Assembly: GCF_010671565.1 (NCBI RefSeq)
Contig: NZ_JAABOQ010000005.1
Coordinates: 496,001 to 560,000, forward strand
DNA from: Spongiivirga citrea
GTDB taxonomy: Bacteria; Bacteroidota; Bacteroidia; Flavobacteriales; Flavobacteriaceae
DNA: 64,000 nucleotides
Direction: 5' to 3'
Made by a program: the position numbers and the translations under genes. Below, piece by piece: positions 1-8,037 of this stretch (positions are counted from its first letter, which is position 1; each line of letters opens with the position of its first letter). The notes beneath the pieces are model-generated. The model did not search any database and was not told the DNA's origin. It worked only from the letters and a program-made list of their open reading frames with translations.

Positions 1-567
1 ATGCTCGTTTCTAAAATGATCTTCTACTAGAACATTAAAATGCCTTAAAAGATCGATTTTTTCTGTCTCAGGTAATTGATTGCCTTGTTTGTAAAGCCGA
101 GTCGTTTTAATGATAAAGCGAGTCATTAACATTCGCAACATTTCTGCTTGAATAGTATCTTCAGTTTCCATTTCATCTAAAAAAATATCATGTAAGACAT
201 TAAATTTTTTCAGTTCAGTTTTATTTAGTTCAATAATTGGTTTTTGGTGATGGCCATAAAACAAAACCCCTACACAGCTCACTTCTTTATCATGGTCCTT
301 TATGCAGTAGAACTCCCTATTGAATTGATATATAATGACGTTGCGTAAGTCGACAACTTTAATAAAATGATTAGGAGTTAATGACAAAATACTATTGGGT
401 GGGATAGTGGTAATAACGTCATCAATATAGAGCGAAGCTTGCTTTTCTTTTGTACGTATAAATGTAAAGAGTGGAAGTTTTTGACTTTTTTTAAAACTTT
501 GTAGCAAGGTTTCATCTCCTAATTTAAAAATAGCATCAGTGGTAAATTGGTTAAATTCTTTCGTCAT
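1..567 (-). CDS. AraC-type transcriptional regulator, N-terminal part (partial)
   Basis: The frame opens at an ATG at 567 and stays open for 189 codons to the left edge of the window, so the C-terminus is missing. The visible part looks like the ligand-sensing domain of flavobacterial AraC-family regulators: a cupin-like beta-rich N-terminus (residues 1-100), then a helical linker with the string RMLMTRFIIKTTRLYKQG near residues 144-161, which typically precedes the HTH in these proteins. The HTH domain itself lies outside the window, so DNA binding is inferred. The gene is preceded by an unusual leader with two hairpins (624-703), described separately. Confidence 0.6.
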   Translation of the reverse strand, partial: MTKEFNQFTTDAIFKLGDETLLQSFKKSQKLPLFTFIRTKEKQASLYIDDVITTIPPNSILSLTPNHFIKVVDLRNVIIYQFNREFYCIKDHDKEVSCVGVLFYGHHQKPIIELNKTELKKFNVLHDIFLDEMETEDTIQAEMLRMLMTRFIIKTTRLYKQGNQLPETEKIDLLRHFNVLVEDHFRNEH

Positions 568-623
568 GAAAGATTGGTCTTTTTTTTAATGAGTCCTTAC
601 AAATTAGTGATATTCCTATAAAG

Positions 624-656
624 AAATAAAAAAGCCCCTTACTAGAGCAAGAGGCC
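624..656 (-). terminator. Intrinsic terminator in the leader of the AraC-type gene
   Basis: On the minus strand, arm 649-655 pairs with 634-640 (7 bp) around an 8-nt loop, and the RNA continues into a U-rich run (about 633 down to 624). The one non-Watson-Crick pair is G-U on the minus strand but C-A on the plus strand, so the structure is meant for minus-strand RNA. It lies about 60 nt before the AraC-type start codon, where it would act as an attenuator or end a small RNA. Confidence 0.6.
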
Positions 657-677
657 GGTGAGAATATATAGACGCAT
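642..677 (-). CDS. Candidate 11-residue leader peptide upstream of the AraC-type gene
   Basis: A mini-ORF encodes MRLYILTGLLL followed by TAG. Five of its 11 residues are Leu, plus one Ile. Its last codons and stop form one arm and the loop of the terminator-like hairpin at 634-655, and its start codon sits in the 3' arm of a second hairpin (673-703). This geometry resembles an attenuation leader, but no antiterminator was found and the downstream gene is a regulator rather than an amino acid biosynthesis gene. It may equally be a chance ORF in a small RNA. Confidence 0.3.
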   Translation of the reverse strand: MRLYILTGLLL

Positions 678-703
678 ATAGCGGATTGGATACCTTATAT
701 ACG
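673..703 (-). ncRNA. Second hairpin of the structured leader or small RNA
   Basis: Minus-strand arms 696-703 and 673-680 form eight consecutive pairs (one G-U) with a 15-nt loop. With the terminator at 624-656 this suggests a structured transcript of roughly 100 nt, perhaps starting near 730 behind a weak TACATTGT box on the minus strand. No known RNA family was recognised. Confidence 0.35.
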
Positions 704-765
704 TTTAGACGAACTACTTTGGATTTTATTACAATGTAGGCGCTGTTAAAGTTGTCTTAAAACAA

Positions 766-790
766 AAAACCCGCTTTTCGAGCGGGTTTT
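766..790 (-). terminator. Intrinsic terminator of the Nif3/zf-RING_7 unit
   Basis: A perfect 10-bp stem (766-775 with 781-790, 5-nt loop) begins with CCCGCT on the plus strand. On the minus strand it is followed by a T-rich run, so it ends the transcript that contains the gene stopping at 813. Confidence 0.85.
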
Positions 791-812
791 GATATGAACT
801 ATTTTGATAAGA

Positions 813-1589
813 TTAAATCTTACTAAATATTTTTGCCATTTTTTCACGTTCTTCGTTCGCAAGGTTAGGATCTACTAGAATACGGCCACTATGTTCATCA
901 GTGATAATCTTTTTTCTTGCAGCAATTTCCATTTGTACTTGAGGCGGAATAGTAAAGTAAGAACCACCACTTGCACCACGTTCGATTGGTACTACTGCTA
1001 GTCCGTTTTTCACACTACCACGAATACGCTTATATGCATTTACTAAACGTTCTTCAATTTGTTTTTCAAATTCCTCAGACTTTGCGATCAAAGCTTGCTC
1101 TTCTTTCTCAGTTTCCTTTAAAATATCGTCAAGCTCAGATTTTTTATGCTTTAAGTGCGTCTGGCGCTCAGTTAACTTCTCTTTTGTTTCGCTAATTACT
1201 TCTTTCTTCTGCTCGATTTGCGCTTTAAATTCTTTTATGTGCTTTTCAGCTAATTGAATTTCTAGCTCTTGGAATTCTACTTCTTTAGATAGTGAATTGA
1301 ATTCACGATTATTTCGAACATTTTTTTGCTGATCGTTGTATTTTTTGATCAAGGTCTTTGCCTCTTCGATCAAAATCTTTTTCCCTTTGATATTATCATC
1401 AATTTGAGAAAGATCATCGTTCAACTTTTCCATTCTAGTATTTAGTCCTGCAACTTCATCTTCTAGATCTTCAACTTCTAAAGGAAGTTCACCACGAACA
1501 TTTTTAATTTCATCAACACGAGAATCAATGAGCTGTAAATCAAACAGTGCACGTAATTTCTCTTCAACAGTAACTTCTTTTTTTGCCAT
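813..1589 (-). CDS. Coiled-coil protein of the zf-RING_7 (C4 zinc-ribbon) family, zinc ligands lost
   Basis: The 258-residue protein is mostly long charged helices (about residues 20-190, coiled coil), followed by a conserved C-terminal block. That block matches the zinc-ribbon end of the pfam02591 family, including IPPQVQMEI and GRILVD. In typical members it carries two CxxC-type knuckles (CGGC and CxxC before GRILVD). Here they read SGGS and DEHS, so all four zinc-binding cysteines are replaced. The biochemical role of the family is unsettled; nucleic acid or protein binding is usually assumed. It follows the Nif3-like gene by 3 nt, a pairing common in Bacteroidetes, and ends at a strong terminator. 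Confidence 0.75.
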   Translation of the reverse strand: MAKKEVTVEEKLRALFDLQLIDSRVDEIKNVRGELPLEVEDLEDEVAGLNTRMEKLNDDLSQIDDNIKGKKILIEEAKTLIKKYNDQQKNVRNNREFNSLSKEVEFQELEIQLAEKHIKEFKAQIEQKKEVISETKEKLTERQTHLKHKKSELDDILKETEKEEQALIAKSEEFEKQIEERLVNAYKRIRGSVKNGLAVVPIERGASGGSYFTIPPQVQMEIAARKKIITDEHSGRILVDPNLANEEREKMAKIFSKI

Positions 1590-1592
1590 ACT

Positions 1593-2708
1593 CTAAAAAT
1601 ACTTGACCGGATTGGTGTTTTGCTTTGAAATAATAATCTTGCCTTCCGCTAAGGCAGGTGCAAAATTAGCAATTTTTTTGGTAAGATGCTCAGCTAAAAT
1701 CGTTTTTGTAAATTGTTCACTTTCATAATGGCCTACATCAACTAAAAGAATATCATTTTCAGCTTGATAAAAATCGTGATATTTTAAGTCGGCAGTAATA
1801 AATGCTTGTGCACCAGAACGTTTTGCATTGGCTATTGCAAAACTACCTGATCCTCCTAAAACAGCGACTTTTTTAATCGCTTTGTTTAGCAAAGCGCTGT
1901 GTCGAATACATCCTGTGGGAAGGCATTTTTTTACATGGCTTAAAAAGGTGCTTTCATCCATTTCTACGTCAAGTAAACCTGTCATGCCCATACCAATATG
2001 TTGATTGGTGTTTTCTAGGGTAGTAATTTCATATGCAACCTCTTCGTAAGGGTGCTCTTCTATTAAAGTTTTAATGATCTTAGATTCTAAGTGTTTGTGA
2101 AAAGTAATGCCAAGTTGAATTTCATCTTCATATTGGGTAGTTCCTTTTTCACCAACTGTCGGGTTCGAGGCTTCGTTCCCGTTAAAGGTACCAATACCTT
2201 GAACGTTAAAACTGCATTCGTCATAATTACCAATTGCTCCAGCACCATTATCAAATAAAGCCTTTCGCAGGTCAGCCGCTTTTGAAACGGGAACATAAGT
2301 AATTAATTTCTTGACAGTGTTTTTTTGTGGAATAAGTATTTGTCTATCGTTTAATCCAAGTGCATTGCATATAGCTGCGTTTACACCTTCAATACAGTTG
2401 TCAAGTGCTGTATGTATTGCATAGATAGCGATATCGTTCTTAATGGCTTTCATGACCACACGTTGCACATAATCGGTGCCATTAAACTTTTTGATGCCTT
2501 TAAATACGATTGGATGAAAGCTAACAATAAGATTGCAGTTTGTAGCAATGGCTTCGTCTACGACACTTTCTAATGCGTCGTGTGCAACCAGAATACCAGT
2601 GACTTCTGTCTGATATTGGCCAACTAATAAACCTACATTATCAAAATCTTCGGCGTATGGCAGGGGTGCAAGTATTTCTATAATTGTACTAACCTCTTTA
2701 ATGGTCAT
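1593..2708 (-). CDS. Nif3-like dinuclear metal-centre protein (YqfO type)
   Basis: This 371-residue protein belongs to the Nif3 family, often annotated GTP cyclohydrolase I type 2, although the true substrate is uncertain. Metal-binding residues are visible: His in SFHPIVF (about residue 65), His in AIHTALDN (about 98), and the C-terminal DVGHYESEQF with His and Glu. The length fits the long YqfO form, in which a CutA/PII-like domain (about residues 130-245) is inserted between the two metal-binding halves; HPYEEVAYEI near 218-227 is typical of that insert. It is followed after 3 nt by the coiled-coil gene and is divergent from lpxK. Confidence 0.88.
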   Translation of the reverse strand: MTIKEVSTIIEILAPLPYAEDFDNVGLLVGQYQTEVTGILVAHDALESVVDEAIATNCNLIVSFHPIVFKGIKKFNGTDYVQRVVMKAIKNDIAIYAIHTALDNCIEGVNAAICNALGLNDRQILIPQKNTVKKLITYVPVSKAADLRKALFDNGAGAIGNYDECSFNVQGIGTFNGNEASNPTVGEKGTTQYEDEIQLGITFHKHLESKIIKTLIEEHPYEEVAYEITTLENTNQHIGMGMTGLLDVEMDESTFLSHVKKCLPTGCIRHSALLNKAIKKVAVLGGSGSFAIANAKRSGAQAFITADLKYHDFYQAENDILLVDVGHYESEQFTKTILAEHLTKKIANFAPALAEGKIIISKQNTNPVKYF

Positions 2709-2754
2709 TAGTCCTTATTTTTTATAAAGATAAAAATAGTATAATTTCGCCCGT

Positions 2755-3789
2755 ATGCGGCTATTTAGAAAATTACTACTGCCTTTTGTGCCTATTTACT
2801 ACCTGATTACTTGGATGAGAAATTGGATGTATGATATAGGAATTTTGAAAAGTACGCACTTCGATGTTCCGACAATTGTAGTAGGTAATTTAAATGTTGG
2901 TGGTACGGGTAAATCTCCAATGGTTGAGTATGTTGTACGATTGTTGAAAAATAATGCCCAGCTCGCAATCTTGAGCAGGGGTTATAAACGAGAAACACAT
3001 GGATTTATCCTAGCAACGGAAAATGATTCTGCTAAAACCTTGGGTGATGAGCCTTTTCAGTTTTACAACAAATTTAGTGAAGTATTGGTTGCTGTAGATG
3101 CCGACCGGGTAAATGGAATTAGCCGATTACTTAAAGGTGAAATTAAACCAGAAGTGGTTGTGTTGGACGACGCCTATCAGCATAGAAAGGTGCACGGCGG
3201 GTTTAATATCTTATTGACTGCTTATGGAAATTTATATAGTAATGACATTTTGCTCCCAACAGGGGATTTAAGAGAGCCAAGAAGTGGTGCTAAACGAGCC
3301 GATATAATCGTGGTAACCAAATGTCCTCAAGGCCTTTCGAAAAACAAACGAGAGGAAATTATAAAATCATTACATGTTAATCCTAATCAACAACTAGTAT
3401 TTAGTGCGATAATATATAGTAATAAAGTAACAAACGCGCTCGATGAAGAATTTAGTTTGTTTGAATTAGGGCAAAAAGAAGTTGTACTAATTACAGGAAT
3501 TGCAAATCCTAAACCGCTAGTTGAATTTTTGAAAGAACAGAAAATCACTATAAAACAACACCTCAATTATCCAGATCATCATCATTTTTCTGAGACGGAG
3601 ATTAGCTCGCTTAAGGAATTGAATAAAGAGTATGTTTTATTAACTACAGAGAAAGATTTTGTTCGTTTGAAAAATGAAATAGCAAGCCTTTTTTATCTTG
3701 AGATTAAAACAGAATTTCTAGGTCGAGATGCCAAAATTTTTGATGATTCGCTAAAAAAATATGTAGAAAGTACTAAGAAACGTCCTTAA
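2755..3789 (+). CDS. lpxK: Tetraacyldisaccharide 4'-kinase
   Basis: LpxK phosphorylates the 4' position of tetraacyldisaccharide-1-phosphate in lipid A synthesis, at the inner face of the inner membrane. The 344-residue protein has the family's N-terminal hydrophobic anchor and MRNWMYDIGIL block, then a Walker A-like segment NVGGTGKSP (about residues 47-55), DDAYQHR (about 138-144), and the GDLREPRSGAKRADIIVVTK stretch. The length is normal. The gene stands alone on the plus strand. Its last 17 nt overlap, tail to tail, the 3' end of the histidine kinase gene. Confidence 0.95.
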   Translation: MRLFRKLLLPFVPIYYLITWMRNWMYDIGILKSTHFDVPTIVVGNLNVGGTGKSPMVEYVVRLLKNNAQLAILSRGYKRETHGFILATENDSAKTLGDEPFQFYNKFSEVLVAVDADRVNGISRLLKGEIKPEVVVLDDAYQHRKVHGGFNILLTAYGNLYSNDILLPTGDLREPRSGAKRADIIVVTKCPQGLSKNKREEIIKSLHVNPNQQLVFSAIIYSNKVTNALDEEFSLFELGQKEVVLITGIANPKPLVEFLKEQKITIKQHLNYPDHHHFSETEISSLKELNKEYVLLTTEKDFVRLKNEIASLFYLEIKTEFLGRDAKIFDDSLKKYVESTKKRP

Positions 3790-6007
3790 TCAAGAAGGTA
3801 TTGACACTTCGATAAAAGTCCTCAGGTTTAAATGGCTTGCTAATTACATCGCTGAAACCAACATCCATAAATTCCTCCATATTCTCGTCGATTGCGACTG
3901 CGGTAAGTGCAATAATTGGTAACTCTTTGTTAAACTCGCGTACCTTAGTGGTTGCTTCTACGCCACCCATTCCTGGCATATGGATATCCATTAAAACCAA
4001 TTCGTAATGGTTTGCCTTAATAAGATCTATGGCCTCAAAACCATTATTGGCAATATCACAAGTCATCCCTTTTTTGGTTATCATTTTCTTAGTGATAACC
4101 TGATTGATCTTGTTGTCCTCTACCAATAAAATATGCATTCCCTGATAGCTTTCGTTATCTATAGAGGCTGGGTTTATTGACGGTTTAAATTCTATTTTGG
4201 GTGTAGCTGTCACCGTCTGTTTTTTAGATTTTTTGAACTTAATACTAAAAGAAAAAGCACTCCCTTTACCTAGCTCACTTTCAAGGTTGATATTACTATT
4301 AACTAACTCAAGTAAACTCTTTACTATTGATAGCCCTAGGCCAGTACCACCATATTTTCTGTTGATTTGTTTAGAACCTTGAGAAAAGCTTTCAAAAATC
4401 GTTTTCTGCTTCTCTTCTGAAATTCCGATACCATCATCACGTACCTCAAAATAAATGGTATGTGAGCGTTTGCCTTCTTCTAGATATTTAAGATTGACCT
4501 GTACTTCGCCATCTTTGGTAAACTTGAGTGCATTACCAACTAGATTAATAAGAACCTGAGATAGTTTTATCTTATCACCCACAACAAACTCCGGTACTGC
4601 ATCATCAATATTAATGGTGATTTTGTTTCTATTTTGCGTTGAAGTTTGCGCCATACTATCACTAACTTCCTTTACCACTTCGCGTAAACTAATGTCTTCT
4701 TGATAAACCGTTAGTTTTTGCGCTTCCATCTTATTTAACTGTAAGATGTCATTTATTAACGCCAATAGATAATCGCCTGAAAATTTCAGTGATTTTAAAT
4801 ATTCTTTTTGATGTTCTTTAGGATCTTCCTCCATAAGCAATCGAGTTAACCCAGTTACGGCATAGAGGGGTGTTCGCAATTCATGACTTACGGTAGAAAG
4901 GAAATTAGCTTTTGCTTTTAAAGCAGCTTCAGCTTCGTCTTTTGCCAACACTAATTCGCTATTTTTCTTAAGAAGTAGCTTATTGGTTTTAATTTTTATA
5001 ACGTTGTTTCGGTATAAGGAAATCGTCAATAATGAGATAATGATCAACAGTGCAGAACTGAGAATAATAGTCATGTTCTGCCGGTCGGTAGTTTCTTTAC
5101 TTTTTTCTAATTCTTCATCCTTCTGTTTTAACTGGGTGTCCGCCAAATCAAGAGCAGAACGATTGGCAGCACGATTAACCGCCTGGGCTTTTTCTATGGT
5201 TAGAATGGAATCTTTGAGAGAATAATGCTTCTCAAGAAAAAAGACAGCATCGACTAGATTATTTTGGGTTTTGGCAATATCACCTAGTAATTTATTAGCT
5301 TCAATTTTTATCAAAGGATAGTCAGCATCACGACTTGCCATTTGCAACGCTTTTTTTGCATGTTGCTCAGCCTCCCCTGTTTTTTTTAGCGCATTATATG
5401 CTGAAGCCATACTTACATGGGCTAGCGCATTTAAGAACCCACCCTCGTAAGGATCGATAATGGGAAGGGCATTTTTTAACGTCTCTATTGTCTCATCATA
5501 TTCTTGTTTTTCAAGATAATATTGACCACGGGCAAGTTTGACGCCCCCAAGAAAATCTGTCAAACTATCGTTTGCAATATGTGTTGCTGCGTCTTCAATA
5601 TAGGTGTCCGCCTGTTCGTATTTACCAAGTTTAAGGTAATATTCAGCCCATAAACGATCATTGATAATTAGATTGCCCTTATCTTTTACTTTAAAAAGAA
5701 GATCAGAAGCAACTTGAAGTAAATCGGGGACTTTATTTAGATTTTCATCATAGGTAAGGTACAAAGATGCATAGAGGTTGTAACAAATCGCTAGTCTGAG
5801 TTCGTCATTAGCACGTTCTGCTTGCTCTTTCGCTTGATCTATGGCACGGAACGCTTTACTGTCATATGACTGATTTTTGAGTTCATACGCATTTTGAATA
5901 AGCACGTCGATACTATCAGCAACAGTTACTTCTTGACTCAATCCTAAACTGTAAGATAAAAGAGACAAGACAATAAAGATTTTTATTACAAGGGCCCGCA
6001 TTTGCAC
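3773..6007 (-). CDS. Hybrid sensor histidine kinase with TPR-type sensor and receiver domain
   Basis: The 744-residue protein starts with a signal sequence. A helical TPR-like extracytoplasmic region (about 30-270), a short coiled coil, and one membrane segment (about 311-331) follow. The cytoplasmic part has HisKA with the phospho-acceptor in SHELRTP (His375), and an HATPase domain with N box (NLVGNALKF), DGIGIS and GGTGLGLSI. A C-terminal receiver domain (about 622-744) carries the Asp in LVLMDIHMPG. There is no HPt or DNA-binding output, so it probably relays phosphate to a separate partner. No response regulator gene is adjacent. The signal sensed is unknown. Confidence 0.9.
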   Translation of the reverse strand: MQMRALVIKIFIVLSLLSYSLGLSQEVTVADSIDVLIQNAYELKNQSYDSKAFRAIDQAKEQAERANDELRLAICYNLYASLYLTYDENLNKVPDLLQVASDLLFKVKDKGNLIINDRLWAEYYLKLGKYEQADTYIEDAATHIANDSLTDFLGGVKLARGQYYLEKQEYDETIETLKNALPIIDPYEGGFLNALAHVSMASAYNALKKTGEAEQHAKKALQMASRDADYPLIKIEANKLLGDIAKTQNNLVDAVFFLEKHYSLKDSILTIEKAQAVNRAANRSALDLADTQLKQKDEELEKSKETTDRQNMTIILSSALLIIISLLTISLYRNNVIKIKTNKLLLKKNSELVLAKDEAEAALKAKANFLSTVSHELRTPLYAVTGLTRLLMEEDPKEHQKEYLKSLKFSGDYLLALINDILQLNKMEAQKLTVYQEDISLREVVKEVSDSMAQTSTQNRNKITINIDDAVPEFVVGDKIKLSQVLINLVGNALKFTKDGEVQVNLKYLEEGKRSHTIYFEVRDDGIGISEEKQKTIFESFSQGSKQINRKYGGTGLGLSIVKSLLELVNSNINLESELGKGSAFSFSIKFKKSKKQTVTATPKIEFKPSINPASIDNESYQGMHILLVEDNKINQVITKKMITKKGMTCDIANNGFEAIDLIKANHYELVLMDIHMPGMGGVEATTKVREFNKELPIIALTAVAIDENMEEFMDVGFSDVISKPFKPEDFYRSVNTFLIKDVS

Positions 6008-6028
6008 TACAATAATCGTCTAATATAA

Positions 6029-7033
6029 TTATTTCTTTGAAACTAAATTGATTAAATCAACAATTCTAGATGAATAGCCAAACTCATTATCATACCACCC
6101 AATGATCTTGACCATAGTGCCAATTGATGATGTCATTCCCGCATCAAAAACGCAAGAATGCGAATTACCTACTACATCAATAGAGACAATAGGGTCTTCT
6201 GTATAACTAATTATTCCTTTATAAGAACTCTGGGAAGCTTTTCTAAATGCCTCATTTATTTGTTGAATGCTTGCAGGACGTTTTACATTAAAAGTAATAT
6301 CAGTTAACGAACCATCAGGAACGGGAACTCGTATGCCACAGCCGCCAATAACTTTAGCAAGATCAGGAAATACAGTAGTTAATGCCTTAGCGGCCCCAGT
6401 TGTCGTAGGAACGATAGATTGACTAGCGGCTCGTGCTCGTCTTAAATCGCGATGGGGTTGGTCATGCAAGCTCTGATCAGTCGTGTATGAGTGAATAGTG
6501 GTTATATATGCTTGGTCAATGCCACAGAGTTCGTTAATGATCTGGATCATTGGTGCCGCATTATTTGTGGTACATGACGCGTTGGAAATGATTGTTTCAT
6601 CACCAGTTAAAATGTCTTCATTTACACCCAGAACAATCATTTTTATAGAATTATCAGCTGGTGGTACTGATAAAATCACCTTTTTCGCTCCGTTTTTTAT
6701 GTGATTTTGAAGAGCTTCTCTTGTTTTGAATTTTCCTGTACTTTCAACAACAATATCTACATCATATTGGCTCCAATCTAATGATGTAAGATAAGCTTGA
6801 TTCAAATGCGGAATACTTTTTCCTTCTACGATGATGTGATTTTCGTCGTGAGATATATCCGCATCTAGAACACCATGTATACTATCGTATTTTAATAAAT
6901 GCGCCATGGTCTTCGTATCTGCTAGATCATTAATCGCGACAACTTCAATTTCAGAATGTTGTTGAAGAATTCTAAACAGTGTGCGACCTATGCGACCAAA
7001 ACCATTAATAGCAATTGTAATAGGAGTGCCCAT
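6029..7033 (-). CDS. gap: Glyceraldehyde-3-phosphate dehydrogenase, type I
   Basis: This glycolytic enzyme oxidises glyceraldehyde 3-phosphate to 1,3-bisphosphoglycerate with NAD. The 334-residue length is standard. The Rossmann start INGFGRIGR is at 9-17. The acidic residue in AINDL (about 33-37) favours NAD. The catalytic Cys154 lies in NASCTTN, with the catalytic His in TTIHSYT. The C-terminal WYDNEFGYSSR is intact. The usual second cysteine of the CTTNC motif is Asn here (CTTNNAAP), a permissible change. The gene sits between the histidine kinase and lipA, all on the minus strand. Confidence 0.95.
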   Translation of the reverse strand: MGTPITIAINGFGRIGRTLFRILQQHSEIEVVAINDLADTKTMAHLLKYDSIHGVLDADISHDENHIIVEGKSIPHLNQAYLTSLDWSQYDVDIVVESTGKFKTREALQNHIKNGAKKVILSVPPADNSIKMIVLGVNEDILTGDETIISNASCTTNNAAPMIQIINELCGIDQAYITTIHSYTTDQSLHDQPHRDLRRARAASQSIVPTTTGAAKALTTVFPDLAKVIGGCGIRVPVPDGSLTDITFNVKRPASIQQINEAFRKASQSSYKGIISYTEDPIVSIDVVGNSHSCVFDAGMTSSIGTMVKIIGWYDNEFGYSSRIVDLINLVSKK

Positions 7034-7087
7034 ACTTAATTATTGCAAAATTGAAGTTTACAGTTTGAAGGAGGAAAATAAAACAGC

Positions 7088-7963
7088 TTATAAAATATGC
7101 TTCTGTGCCTTGTATGATGATCTAACCAAAGCTCCGCTTTCAACATGACGGAATCCGAGATCTAACCCAATCTCTTTATATTTTTCAAATTGTTCGGGTA
7201 AGATAAATTGCTTTACAGGCAAGTGTTTTTTAGTAGGTTGCAAATATTGACCAATCGTAACTACGTCAACGTTCGCATCTTTTAGGTCATGTAATGTTTG
7301 GATTACTTCTTTTTCCTGTTCTCCTAAACCTAACATAATTCCAGACTTCGTTCTATTCACGCCTTGATCTTTTAAGTATTTAAGTACACCTAAACTACGA
7401 TCATATTTCGCCTGAATACGAACCTCGCGGGTTAATCTTCTAACAGTTTCCATATTATGAGAAACCACTTCGGGAGCTACTTCGACGATTCGATCGATAT
7501 TTCGTTCTACACCTTGAAAATCTGGAATAAGAGTTTCTAAAGTAGTTTCAGGGTTCATACGTCGAATCGCCTTCACCGTTTCTGCCCACATAATCGATCC
7601 CATGTCTTTAATATCATCACGATCTACGGAAGTGACTACTGCGTGCTTGATATTCATGATTTTAATTGATCGAGCTACTTTTTCCGGTTCGTCCCAATCT
7701 ACGGTATCAGGTCTTCCTGTTTTGACTCCACAAAAACCGCATGAACGGGTACAAACATTACCCAAGATCATAAAGGTTGCAGTACCTTCACCCCAGCATT
7801 CTCCCATATTTGGGCAGCTACCAGAAGTACATATAGTATGTAGATTGTATTTATCAACAAGTCCACGAAGCTCAGTATATTTCTTTCCTGTTGGAAGTTT
7901 TACACGTAGCCATTTCGGTTTCCCTTTTGGTGGTGCAACACTTTGAAGTGTATCAGTACTCAT
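7088..7963 (-). CDS. lipA: Lipoyl synthase
   Basis: LipA is a radical-SAM enzyme that inserts two sulfur atoms into octanoyl groups on lipoyl domains. Both iron-sulfur cluster motifs are present: Cys45, Cys50 and Cys56 (auxiliary cluster) and Cys71, Cys75 and Cys78 (radical-SAM CxxxCxxC). The C-terminal [11 protein letters not shown] holds the serine expected to ligate the auxiliary cluster. At 291 residues it is of normal length. A TATCTTTG box 19 nt upstream of the start suggests its own promoter. Confidence 0.97.
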   Translation of the reverse strand: MSTDTLQSVAPPKGKPKWLRVKLPTGKKYTELRGLVDKYNLHTICTSGSCPNMGECWGEGTATFMILGNVCTRSCGFCGVKTGRPDTVDWDEPEKVARSIKIMNIKHAVVTSVDRDDIKDMGSIMWAETVKAIRRMNPETTLETLIPDFQGVERNIDRIVEVAPEVVSHNMETVRRLTREVRIQAKYDRSLGVLKYLKDQGVNRTKSGIMLGLGEQEKEVIQTLHDLKDANVDVVTIGQYLQPTKKHLPVKQFILPEQFEKYKEIGLDLGFRHVESGALVRSSYKAQKHIL

Positions 7964-7981
7964 ACAACAATTTTTATACTA

Positions 7982-7989
7982 CAAAGATA
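7982..7989 (-). promoter_or_regulatory. Candidate -7 box of lipA
   Basis: The minus strand reads TATCTTTG, matching the Bacteroidetes -7 consensus TAnnTTTG, 18 nt upstream of the lipA ATG. The upstream -33 element is weak (TTA rather than TTG). Confidence 0.45.
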
Positions 7990-8037
7990 AGGAATTCGGA
8001 ATGGGAACTATAATCACTTTAATCGAAAAGAGAAATA

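Noticed and set aside
813-2708. Possible horizontally acquired island at the left edge
   Set aside because: Gene content (Nif3-like, zf-RING_7, lpxK) is core and base composition looks like the rest; there is no integrase, tRNA or direct repeat.
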